64,000 nucleotides of DNA, taken from assembly GCA_903813345.2 (NCBI GenBank), contig CAIIXF020000006.1, positions 34,500,524 through 34,564,523 on the forward strand. The letters are read 5' to 3'. Source of the DNA: Owenia fusiformis. Its lineage: Eukaryota; Annelida; Polychaeta; Sabellida; Oweniidae. A program made the translations under genes and the position numbers. This document shows, in pieces, positions 36,557 to 48,700 of the stretch. A model generated the notes under the pieces. That model was not told the origin of the DNA and did no database searches. It saw nothing but the letters and a program-made list of their open reading frames with translations. Position 1 is the first letter of the stretch, and every line of letters begins with the position of its first letter.

Positions 36557-36787
36557 ATGGCAGAAGCAGTCAAGGTTATCGTGAGATGCCGGCCATTGAA
36601 CCGTCGAGAAAAGGACCTGAACTGCAAAACTGCAGTGAAAATGGATGGTAAAGTTGGCCAGTGCACTATCACTAATCTATGTGACCCAAAGAACCAGGTC
36701 CCAAAATCATTCACTTTTGATGGAGCTTATTTCACTGACTCAACTACTGAACAAATCTATGCTGATGTAGGATACTCACTTGTAGAG
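36557..36787 (+). CDS. KIF17: KIF17 coding exon 1
   Basis: The ATG follows acceptor ttttgcattttcag (ends 36551), so an upstream untranslated exon is likely. It encodes [18 protein letters not shown] to YSLVE, the first strands of the motor. It ends on a codon boundary at donor GTAAGA. Confidence 0.95.
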
Positions 36788-39700
36788 GTAAGAAATATTT
36801 CATCATATGATAAGTCAGGGTTCCTCCTAAGATGATTAACTTGAAGTTTTTATTTCACTGACAGTTGTGTTTGTATGAACATATGATATATACTGTACTT
36901 GCCTTAAAGATTCTCGCAATCTTTATCCAATCAGCGTTTGCGATGTGTACCGGCTCACGTATAAAAGGCGAATCCAACTCAAATCCATGCAGGGGTGTAT
37001 GAGGTACTCGAATAGGAAAAAGCTCATGAAATCTGAATTTTTTTGCATATGGTCAATGTTTACACATGTTTGGAGTTATTGAAGAAAATGTGATATGGGT
37101 GTGGTTCCGAATTTGAAGTCATTACTGGAAAATATGATTTTAATACGTGAAATTATATCTATAAATACAGCACTAAAAATAACAGTACACATGAAGTACA
37201 TGTATGATTGTGTCCAGAAATGTTTGAAACCCTTACGGAAAATTCTGTCTGCATTTTGTCACCATTGCTCTTTCTTCCCGCATTCTAGTGCTGTTTGAAT
37301 GAATATATTAATTAATGTATTTCTAACTAAAATATATCACATTTTTTATAAACCACAAACATTTAGATCATAAAAAAATTATTCAATACTTGAGTGAGCA
37401 CGATATGCAAGGGTTACTAAGTTGACACAGTAAATGACCACTGATATTGTGTTAGTCCATGCACACAGCGTATTCTGCTAACACCCCCACTTTTATAGTG
37501 AAGTGACTAATTGGTTTATGTTTACGTTTTAATGTGTTTTGGGTTCCTTGTTACAGCAAGGGGGGCCAGTAAAGTAGACTAACATGTTTGCATGGCAAGT
37601 TTTGATCGAATATGTGAGACACTTTAAGTGTTCACTCCTGATAAGTGCATACCCAGGCCAGTTTAGCAGTAGCCAGGTTTCGCCAAAGAGGGATTAGCTT
37701 TTTAAAAAATTACAGGATGTGCATATTTGACCATTTAGGCCCAAAATCACTTGAAAAGTGCTTAAGAATGGTGAAAAATTGCATGATTTTGAAATAATTT
37801 GAGTCCACTCATTGCCGAACGGTGGTCCATTTCACTAATATCAGGTAATATTTAAATTGCATAAAATATTTTTCCAGAGTGTAACAGAAGGCTACAATGG
37901 CACCATATTTGCGTATGGCCAGACAGGATGCGGCAAGTCGTTCAGTATGCAAGGGATCACTGACCCAGCTACGCAGAGAGGAATCATTCCAAGGTGATAA
38001 TCATACCATTACAAATAATCATACCTAGATCAGGCCCATAGCCAGGATTTGCCAAGGGGGGTTCACTTTTTGAAAAGTTCCAGGGGGGTTCACTTGTGAC
38101 AATTTTTGGTCCAAAAATGGCCCAAATCACTTAAAAAGTACTCAGAATGTTGAAAAACTGCATGAATTTGAAGGATTTTTTGGTCAGGGGGGGGGAGGGT
38201 TTGCTCGAACCCATCGAACACCCTGCCTACGGGACTGTAGATACAGTAGTGTTGTTTATATTGTCTTAAATCTGCACTTAATTCTGAACACAAGTTGAGA
38301 TGCAGGTGAGGTGAGTGCCTCACCAAAATTTTAAAGAAATATATTCATTCTGATTTTTTAAAAATTAAAATTGTCCAAAGGTGTAGTATTGCCTCTTTTA
38401 GCCTCACCAATACAGTACTATTACATGTATTTACATTTGCCTTGCCTGATATTTGTTCCTGGCTCTGCCTTAGACTTTGTCTCGTTCCAATACAGAATTT
38501 CTCGAGCAGAATACTAGTATATCCTGTATTGCACTTCAAATCATTCAATTACTTATAGCGTAGAGCATTTGACCATGATATATCTGTTTTCTGTTGTAGA
38601 GCATTTGACCATGATATACATGTATCTGTTTTCTTTTGTAGAGCATTTGACCATGATATACATGTATCTGTTTTCTTTTGTAGAGCATTTGACCATATAT
38701 TTGAGACAATCTCAGTATCAGAGGGACAGAAGTATTTAGTACATGCATCCTACCTTGAAATTTATAATGAGGATGTAAGAGATCTCTTAGGGAAGGATGC
38801 CAAATCAAAGTTGGATCTAAAGGAGCACCCTGAAAAGGGAATTTATGTGCAAGGTAGGTAGTATAACCATGTGTTTCAAAATGAGGCTTATGCATAATGT
38901 CATTTTATTGTACATGTATTCCTGAGCAAGCATAGAGTTAAGCAAAGCATTTTGGGCAATGTTTTCCAAGGAAAATTCTAACCTTGTTTTTTGGCTTTTG
39001 AAGTTAAAATTGAACCCACCATACCTTCTTCTTTCGACAAGCATGAATTCATGAAGTTCAGACTAGAGTTTTGTTTCTTTTAGCTTTTAGAAGAATTTTT
39101 TTACACAAACACTCAAAATATCCTGTATTTGATTTACTTCTCCATGTTCTTCTACAGGTTTGTCTATGCATACAGTGCACAATGTCAGTGATTGTAATAC
39201 TGTTATGGATAGAGGTTGGAAGAATAGATCAGTTGGGGCAACTCTGATGAATGCAGACTCCTCACGTAGTCACTCTATATTCACTATTAACATTGAGATG
39301 GCGACCACCCTGGAAAATGGTGAAGAGAAGATAAAAGCAGGAAAATTGAATCTTGTAGATTTGGCTGGAAGTGAGAGGCAGGGTAAAACAGGTATGGAAA
39401 TGAATCATATTTCACTCCATGTACATGTTATGCTAATTGTTGAATTAAGCAAGGATAGATTGGTAAATTTTAACATTCATGATTATGGTCTTCAAGCATC
39501 ACATATTGCCATATTGCTTGTGATTGTGTCATCATTCCAATTAGATTACTGGAAATTTTTGTACTATTAACTAATAATTAAATGTGTATAATGTGAATTT
39601 AAGGTGCAACTGGAGACAGACTTAAAGAGGCAACGAAAATTAATCTGTCCTTATCAGCCTTGGGTAATGTAATCTCTGCTTTGGTGGATGGCAAGTCCAA

Positions 39701-42700
39701 ACATATACCATACCGTGACTCAAAATTGACCAGATTGTTGCAAGATTCCCTGGGGGGTAACACCAAGACCCTCATGGTTGCGTGCCTCTCCCCTGCTGAT
39801 AATAACTACGATGAAACGCTCAGCACTCTTAGGTAATAACCTTAAACAGAAAATAATAAAAGATAAATAGCATTAGTTTAAAAAAGTGAACGAAGACTCC
39901 AAGCGTGCATAGCACATAATATGGATATGTATTTTGTAGGTATGCTAACAGAGCAAAGAATATCAAGAATAAGCCTAAAGTGAATGAGGACCCCATGCTT
40001 ATGTAGCTCATATTTGCATATTTATTTTGTAGGTATGCTAACAGAGCAAAGAACATCAAGAACAAACCTAAAGTGAATGAGGACCCCATGCTTATGTAGC
40101 TCATATTTGCATATTTATTTTGTAGGTATGCTAACAGAGCAAAGAACATCAAGAACAAACCTAAAGTGAATGAGGACCCCATGCTTATGTAGCTCATATT
40201 TGCATATTTATTTTGTAGGTATGCTAACAGAGCAAAGAACATCAAGAATAAGCCTAAAGTGAATGAGGACCCCAAAGATGCACTGCTGAGAGAATATCAG
40301 GAAGAGATTCAGAAATTGAAGGCCATGTTGATGGGGCAGGTCCCCATCCCTGAGGGAGGATTTGATGGTGAGTACTTTATTCACATTTATTCATCGTTTT
40401 TTTATGTTCATATTGTGTCAAACATTAAAGCAAACGGAACTGGAAGGGAATGATTCAGGTGAAAAAGGGGGAGAAACTATATTTAACAACTTTTTTTGGA
40501 ATTTTTAAATCAACAAAATTTTCTTTGCCTCTTAAAGGGGCAACAAGGACTGCAAGAGAGAAAATTCGAAATTTTTTATTTTTTCTGAGCTGTCAGGTCA
40601 ATATTTGTCTTAACATCTTCTTTGACATACCTATTTTCTTAAAATGTATGGATAAACTATCAATTTCAGCATTAAGAAGTGTAAATGCAGTTCAAAGCTT
40701 CTACAAAGGGAGTCCCATTTTTAACATCCATCACGTTTCAAGAGGAATATCAGCTGAAATAATGTTCATCCAAGGGGTTTCTCTGGAGAAAATAAAAATA
40801 TATCTAAACTTAGTCTTGATGAAATATCCAAACTTTTTTCTATTTTGACACTGGTCGATGATCGTTGAATGGCCCCCTGCACTAATTGTTGCACCTTTAA
40901 GTATGATTGTATGCTTTTAGCGTTTTTTGCCAGTACAATCTTTTGCATAGATAATAATGAATGTTACATTGTTTTTTTGTTCATATCTTTGTAAAAAAGT
41001 CATCAGTTAAAAGAAACTGTAATTATTAGTCATGTCAACAGTAAATATGGATACATGTATATATATTCTAGTTCCTGCCCAACCTGCTCAGAAAGGTGCA
41101 AAGCCAGTTGCTGCTATTGCACCTGTTGCTGCAGGCAGCGAAGTGGTGGAAAAGGTTGTACATGTACATGACGAAGGAGCACTAGCTGCAGAGAAGGAAA
41201 GAATCAGAGAGGTAAGTCTGGAAGTTAATTTATAAGACAATAAACAAATAATATTATTGTCTTGTGCAGTCTATCTGGCCACATCAAGCAAATGAATTGA
41301 AAAAGATCAGATATTGGCGAGACAATTCATATTTTAAAATTTTAGATGAAATGTGATGTGTGATGCACATTGTGACAAGCTCTCTACATTATCAGTTAGA
41401 AAGAGGTTATTTAATGGAAGGGAAAGAAGATGGATATTATTTTGAAGGAATATGTAATATTTACTGCAGAGAATATCACATTGTTATGAATAATGAAATC
41501 AATAATTCTGTTCTCATAAATAACAAGAGCAATTTATTCCACGAAAAATGAAAACAGAATTTCTTAAATGAATCCAATACAGAATTTCCCTAATATGGGA
41601 TTTTTAGATTTAAATTCTGTTTTGCTTCCGTTACCCAGGGTGAAGTTATTCCATAAGGAATAATATTGACAGTCAATTATATTTTGGATTAGAAATATCA
41701 AGAAAACAGTTAACGATTATTCTTTTATGTCACACATTTGTTTTAACTAGGTCACTCAAGAGAAACAGAGACAACTGAAAATGGTATTGATAACATTGCT
41801 TAACCCTGCTTGTTATCCAGTAACATTTTAGTAGCTGGTCTCTCATTATAGGACTATGAATGTTTGAGGATCGCTCAAAACAGTTCTTAACATGCCTCTG
41901 TCAGTTAAAATGTTTTCATCCACAATTCAAGCCAGAAAATGAAATTAGTTCACACAAAGTATATTCTATCATTTTTTCAATCCATGAATGTCCTATAAAG
42001 AGTGTCCAGTATTAGTTTATAGATGTTACATATCATTATGTCTTGAATCATGGTCATCTATGCAGGCCTATGCTTAATTCAATTCTAACAAAAGATGGCA
42101 TGTATGCATTACTTTAGAGCTAGGGATTTTCTTCATCCAAGTCTAGGGTCAGATACTATTTTAATAGCTCTAATTTATATGCAGAAACTTCAAAGGGATT
42201 TCAATCTCTGTTATTTGCTGGAATTACACATGGCATTTTACAAAAGCTTCTTCGGTTTTAACCAGGTTTAAGAATCAGGTGTAATCACGATTGCGGTTTT
42301 ACAAAAGCGCTTTTCTAAAACTCCAAGAACCCTTGTCACTAGTAAACGGCATAAGTCGTTAGGCGTTTTAAGTGTGCAGTGTAATACCGATCGGTTTTTG
42401 TAAGACGCCTTACCCGGGTTTTTACTAGTTTTTAACATTTGCCATAAACGAAATAAGACCTTATATCTAAATGAAAAATGGATGGTGGTCGCCAGGTCAC
42501 ATCGAAATCAAGTGTTATCTTTAGAGAATATGTACATATTTTTCTTTTACCTTTTTATTATGTTTTCTCATAATTAATAAAAGATAAATAAAAATTATGC
42601 GACACATAATGTTACTCATGCATTTTTAATCAAATTATGGAAGATCAGTTTTGTCTTAGATGCAAAAAGAATACATTTACAGGAGATGTAGGCTACACAT

Positions 42701-45700
42701 ACATGTATGCTGGATATTATCCATAACTACATCGTTAAAAGTGCACGAAAGGCGTTTTAGAAAAAACAGGTGTAATTCCAAAATATAATTCCTAAGACGC
42801 TTTAGAAATGTTGGTGTAATCAGAATGGCGATTTTGTAAAGCGCCTTCCACTAAAACGTTTTTGCGGATTTTGTGGTGTAATTCCAGCAATTAACACTGT
42901 TTAGTCATCTCCAAACAGTATTTTCTATCATGTGATATAAATTGTTTGTAACATTATGTCCAGGGTAAACTCATAAATGCAGCGTTCAGTTGCTAGATAT
43001 TACTACTGTACTCATACTCAGCGAGAAATATATGTAACTGAACCCTGTTTTAGTCAGTTAGGTGTTGGTACAGATGTTTTGCTTATAGCATTATGCCTAT
43101 TAATAGATGTGCCCAAATTCAACAATTTCTGTAGTTATCCCAAATCTTTTAGAAAATAGTTTAAAGGGACTAGAAGGTATATAGATTTTTGAGATTTCAA
43201 AATGGCCACCATTTTAGTGTAAATCATGATGTCAAATTTTTAACATGCTGAAATATTTAAATTGGATTTAAGGTATAGATACGGCATTTTTGCATTGGTG
43301 TTAAATAGGCATAAATAAATTGTATCAATTTTTATTTGAAAAATGGAAATTTGAATACAGTATTTGAAAAGTTAAAATCTGACACCTATTTCCCCCTAAA
43401 ATGACTTTTAAAGGCATGAAAGTTAGTAAATGAATGATAAAATAATTTTCATTAAATGGGGTCTTCAATTTTTTCACAAAAATATGTGTGGGTGAATGGT
43501 ATGCACTGGTTTGAATTGTCGATTATTCAAAGATGCAAGTGACCTCTATTATAAAATTTAGTTTTAGATAAATTCATAATTTTTTGAAAATAAAATAAAA
43601 AAAAGTTTTACATATCACATTTTGATAATATAGGGTCAAATACTACAATATAAGCCCAAGTGGTGTACTTATTATATGGGGCCTTTAATGAATTAACTTA
43701 AAACCAGAGCTTGTCAATAACCTCTAAAATAAATGATTGAAACATTTTTCATTACTGTATTAACATCATTGATTGATACTTTGTCATTCAGATTCAACAA
43801 AATGTCTATGAAGGGTATATAACACTTTTGTCTGGGTAAAATTATTAATTGGAAAATGAAACTGCCAACCATGTACTAGCATCATGCTATCATAATTTTT
43901 CATGAATTATTCAGTAATTGATATAACAATTTAATTTCTAAATCGAATGCTAGTCACCATGAAGTAGGGAAAACATCCTATAAAATGATACAATATCAAA
44001 GAATATATACTCTAGTAGCTCATGCTGGTTGAGTATGCACTTCTATGTCCAGAGATTTTCTCTTCAGAAATCATTTATGTGAAGGTCATTGATCAATTTT
44101 GGCTTGGTAACATATTTGCCACAGAAGGCGAAATAGGTCAAATGGCCACGCCCTTTTTTACGCGAATACTCCCCCCCCCCATTTTTGCATCTCCGGAACC
44201 GTTGGACATAGAAGGTTGTGTGACCACTCAAAATGTCCGGAATGGCCACATTATAGGGGGTCAATAATACATATGTATTTAAAAAAGTCAATGGTTCTCA
44301 AGATATTTGCCAAAAAGCTGATTTTAGCATGTTACGCACAACAGTATTCATCTATCCTGCATCATTTAAGACTGAATCCGCAGCCTCTATCTAGTCAGAT
44401 CAGGGAAGGAAACAAACTTTTTTGGTTGTTGAGTTGGCCATAAGTATAAGGTGCTAGTACTGTAAATCAGCGTTCTAAGATGTAAAATAGTACAATCAAA
44501 ATTGTATCATACCTTTTCAATGCTGTAATTAAAAATTGACATAATGTTTGCATTTCAATTCTCCAGGGTACTGAGAAAAATTAATATTTTAGTGGAAAAG
44601 ATAAAAAAAAATGATCTGTTAGATCAAATAATTAATACACTAGTGGCAAATGGGTCTTTTGCTGACAAAGTGGCCTAGTTTATGCCTCAGTTACTTTATT
44701 ATACATAACATATTTTGAATTAACATAGTAATTCAGCACTTGACTTGATAGATGTAAGCATGTTACATGGAGTTCTTTATTGTAAATAAAAGTTATTATT
44801 TTAAAAAGTATACAAAGTAATGTACATGGATATTTAATATGAAAATTATATACATATAGTATACATGCCTGGTACACAGGCCAGGCCTGTAGCCAGGATT
44901 TGCCAAGGGGGGTTCACTTTTTGAAAAATTCCAGGGGGGGTTCACTTGTGACAATTTTGGTCCTAATATGGCTAAAATCACTTATAGAGTGCTCAGAAAG
45001 GTGAAAAATTGAAAGATTTTTTGGGCTGGGGGGGGGCTACGGGCCTGCAGGCAAATTACATTAGGTCCTGTACAAGCTTATACAAGCCACATTCCCTATA
45101 TAGGCTCTGTACAACCTTGTACGGGTCTAGTGATGCGTCCCGTACTTGCTCGTAAGAACCCATAACTTTTGACCCACATCCTTTTGCGTGCTTGAATAAT
45201 AGTTCAATTACGAGCCTCGTACATGCTCGTTCAAACTTGTATGGTGCCCAGTATAAATTACCTGTGTATATACTAATCACAAGATTCTAAGGCATAAAAC
45301 TTGTAGCAAGGCTGGCACTTGTTGGACTTTCAACTTTCATTGGGTTAAGGTTTAAATTATCAGAAGCTTTATTTAATTGAAAGAAGCTATTGAATTGATA
45401 GTGCCTTGTATAACATACTGGGGGTCAGTTGAATTTAGGCTTTGCTCTTAGAGTATCATTTGTATTTTATTTATTCAGGCAATGGGATTATACACAGCAC
45501 TAGAGATATCAAGGTGAAGTTCAAGCAACTGAACCAAGATGCAAGATTCATGGTGGTTATTAACAGGAAAATTGACCAGACATACTATTGCAACATTGAT
45601 ATAATAATGCCTGATCTTTCATGCCATGTGATCTGGTTTTATATAAATGAGTCTGTTCTGTCCGGTAACATTGACCATGTAATCATACAAACTTGACAGT

Positions 45701-48700
45701 GATATATTTTACATATCCTAATATTTACAGTGTCATCTTAAGTCGAGGAATGTTAATGTTTGGGGTGCATTGAGAGTACCTCCCATATATCCAATTCCCC
45801 CATTGGGGTGTATTGAGAGTACCTCCCATATATCCAAATCTCCCATCGGGATGTATTGAGAGTACCTCCCATATATTGGGGTATATTGAGAGTACCTCCC
45901 ATATATCCAAATCCCCCATTGGGATGTATTGAGAGTACCTCCCATATATCCAAATCCCCCATCGGGGTGTATTGACAGTACCTCCCATATATTGGGGTAT
46001 ATTGAGAGTACCTCCCATATATCCAATTCCCCATTGGGGTGTATTGAGAGTACCTCCCATATATCCAAATCCCCCATTAGGATGTATTGAGAGTACCTCC
46101 CATATATCCAAATCCCCCATCGGGGTGTATTGAGAGTACCTCCCATATATTGGGGTGTATTGAGAGTACCTCCCATATATCCAATTCCCCCATTGGGATG
46201 TATTGAGAGTACCTCCCATATATCCAAATCCCCCATACTGCTATATGGGTGTATTGAGAGTACCTCCCATATATTGGGGTATATTGAGAGTACCTCCCAT
46301 ATATCCAATTCCCCATTGGGTGTATTGAGAGTACCTCCCATAAATCCAAATCCCCATTGGGGTGTATTGAGAGTACCTCCCATATATCCTAATCCCCCAT
46401 ACTGCCATATGGGTGTATTGAGAGTACCTCCCATATATTGGGGTATATTGAGAGTAACTCCCATATATCCAATTCCCCATTGGGGTGTATTGAGAGTACC
46501 TCCCATATATCCAAATCCCCCATTGGGTGTATTGAGAGTACCTCCCATAAATCCAAATCCCCATTGGGCTGTATTGAGAGTACCTCCCATATATCCAATT
46601 CCCCCATTCCATATCATGTTTAGAGAATGCTCACTTATAGTTTGTCTTTTTTGTATATAATCAAACCAATGTACACAACATTAAAACGAGCAACATTACA
46701 AACATATTTAGTCCTTTGGGTTTTATACCAATATTTGTTGGACATTCGGGTATATCTGCCAGCAGGAATATCATACTTTACCAAGGAGAAAATAGTGGAG
46801 TTTTCATTCTAAAATCAGCTTTTGGCAAATATCTTGAGAACCATTGACTTTTTTAAATACATATGTATTATTGACCCCCTATAATATGGCCATTCCGGAC
46901 ATTTTGAGTGGTCACACCACCTTCTATGTCCAACGGTTATGGAGATGCAAAAATGGGGGGGGGAGTATTCGCGTAAAAAAGGGCGTGGCCATTTGACCTA
47001 TTTCGCCTTCTGTGGCAAATATGTTACCAAGCCAAAATTGATCAATGACCTTCACATAGATGATTTCTGAAGAGAAAATCTCTGGACATAGAAGTGCATA
47101 CTCAACCAGCATGAGCTACTAGAGTAATACAAACTGTATGACCTTCCTTTTATGTATATCATTTTTGATTCAATAATGTAGAACAGTTGATACAATGAAA
47201 CTGTAAAAACAAAGACAATTGCAAAACTATAAAGAATAGCGTGTTCTTTGTATGGGATGTTCAGAGTTTTATTCTCTGATAAACTATTCTTCAAATACAC
47301 TTTATTTGAAACATTGTTTGAATTGATTTCATTATTTTACTATTGTTTTTTATATCATGCTCAGATCTTTTTGATTTTTTTTTATTTAGTTGCAAAAATA
47401 ATGGGAATTAATTTTTCTCTTTTAACCTCTTGAATCCCAGGCTCTAAAATCAATTGAAACGAGAGAATTTTTCATTTTTGCCACCTTTTGACATTTTACT
47501 ACATACCTATACAACTTTAGATGCTCAACTTAGTAAAACTAGGCGGAAGAGATCGTTTCTTCACATTTTAAATTTTTTTGTGTAAATTGGATGAAAATTG
47601 TTCAAATGAGAGCAATTTTAATGAAAAATTTTGTGACAGATTTTCTCGTCACTCTGGGTTTCGAGGTCATTTCTGAGGTGACGAGAAATATCGTCATTCT
47701 AAACAAACATAAAGGTTTCTGAATTTTGTAACCCTTTTTTGTTTTATTTCTCTATTGACTAGAATTGCCAGTATAATATACTCATAATTGATAATACTCT
47801 TTAAAGAACTGTTAGATTTTTTAAAATGCTGCAGATGGGGGTGGGGTAGAAGCAATAATCTGCAGAAGAGATAATGGAATTTGCTTTTCATTTGCTGTGT
47901 AATATTATGAAATACTTACTTGAGTCTCTAGCCAATACTTGGCTAGAGGGGATTTCATCTGGAATACTGTGAACTCTATTTGAAAAAAGCTGGCCGTGGT
48001 GTCATAAATTTATAATTGCCAGATAAATAAATCATTAATCAAACCGGACCCAGCTCGGCTCCTTGATGAGATATGACATGATTTCAACAGGATTTCGTCT
48101 AAAATTAAAACAAAATGGCTCCAAGAAAAATGGCGATGTTCGAAAACTGGACAAAATGTCGTTAATGTCTGACATTAGTAACTGGCTGTAAATTCTAAGT
48201 TAGCGATCCAGAAGATGTGAACTAATACACTGATCACTTTATGTGTGTTTTGGAATTTTTGGTGAGGTAATAAGACCAAAATGCGCAATTCAAATTGTGA
48301 TGTGGAAAAATGGCGGACATATGATTTCAAATTTTATGATTTCAGCTTATGTATGTATCACCACTCAAGCTTCGCTTTCGTGGATGATACAGTATTACCT
48401 TTTGTGGAATATTTCCTGTATCACATGCTGAAATATGTAATAACTGATAATTTAGCTCATATTTTTGTCCTGTTCATCAGACAGCTTGTTGGTTCCTGAT
48501 TATCCCACCGAACGAAGTTCGAGGGGGATATAGAAAAGCCGTTCGTCCGTCCGTCCGTCCGTTCGTCCGTCCGTTCGTCCGTCCGTTCGTGTGTCCGGGC
48601 AATAACTCGAATACCGGTTAACGGGCAATAACTCGAATACCGGTTAACGGATTTCATTCAAATTTTATAGGCTTATGCCTTATGGGTGTAGGACCTCTGC

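Larger units (their letters stand above)
41212..43999 (+). other. KIF17: KIF17 intron 7, first part
   Basis: No gene apart from the candidate microexon at 41751. Holds the inverted-repeat element at 42213-42892. The rest is AT-rich with no recognised content. Confidence 0.4.
44008..47126. repeat. 3.1-kb structure with ~320-bp inverted arms
   Basis: The left arm (44008-44327) and right arm (46809-47126) are near-identical inverses. Both contain gttgagtatgcacttctatg, atttgccacagaaggcgaaa, a poly-C/G run and tattgaccccctataa-type sequence, and both end in agctgattttag. Between them lie a 'cccgtagccagg' repeat, unique-looking AT-rich DNA and a minisatellite. No transposase is recognised. Confidence 0.8.

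Noticed and set aside
39392-39570. Extension of KIF17 exon 4 into an ORF ending at 39570
   Set aside because: The KIF17 protein continues exactly at the GT of 39392 to the acceptor at 39603; the rest is intron that happens to stay open.
39829-40275. 148-codon minus-strand ORF with four repeats of a hydrophobic 31-residue unit
   Set aside because: It is the reverse of the 93-bp duplicated KIF17 exon 6 boundary; 93 is 31 codons, so it stays open by chance.
45733-46617. 294-codon minus-strand ORF (and overlapping ORFs on both strands)
   Set aside because: It lies wholly within a short-period minisatellite that happens to lack stops; the same repeat is open in several frames on both strands.
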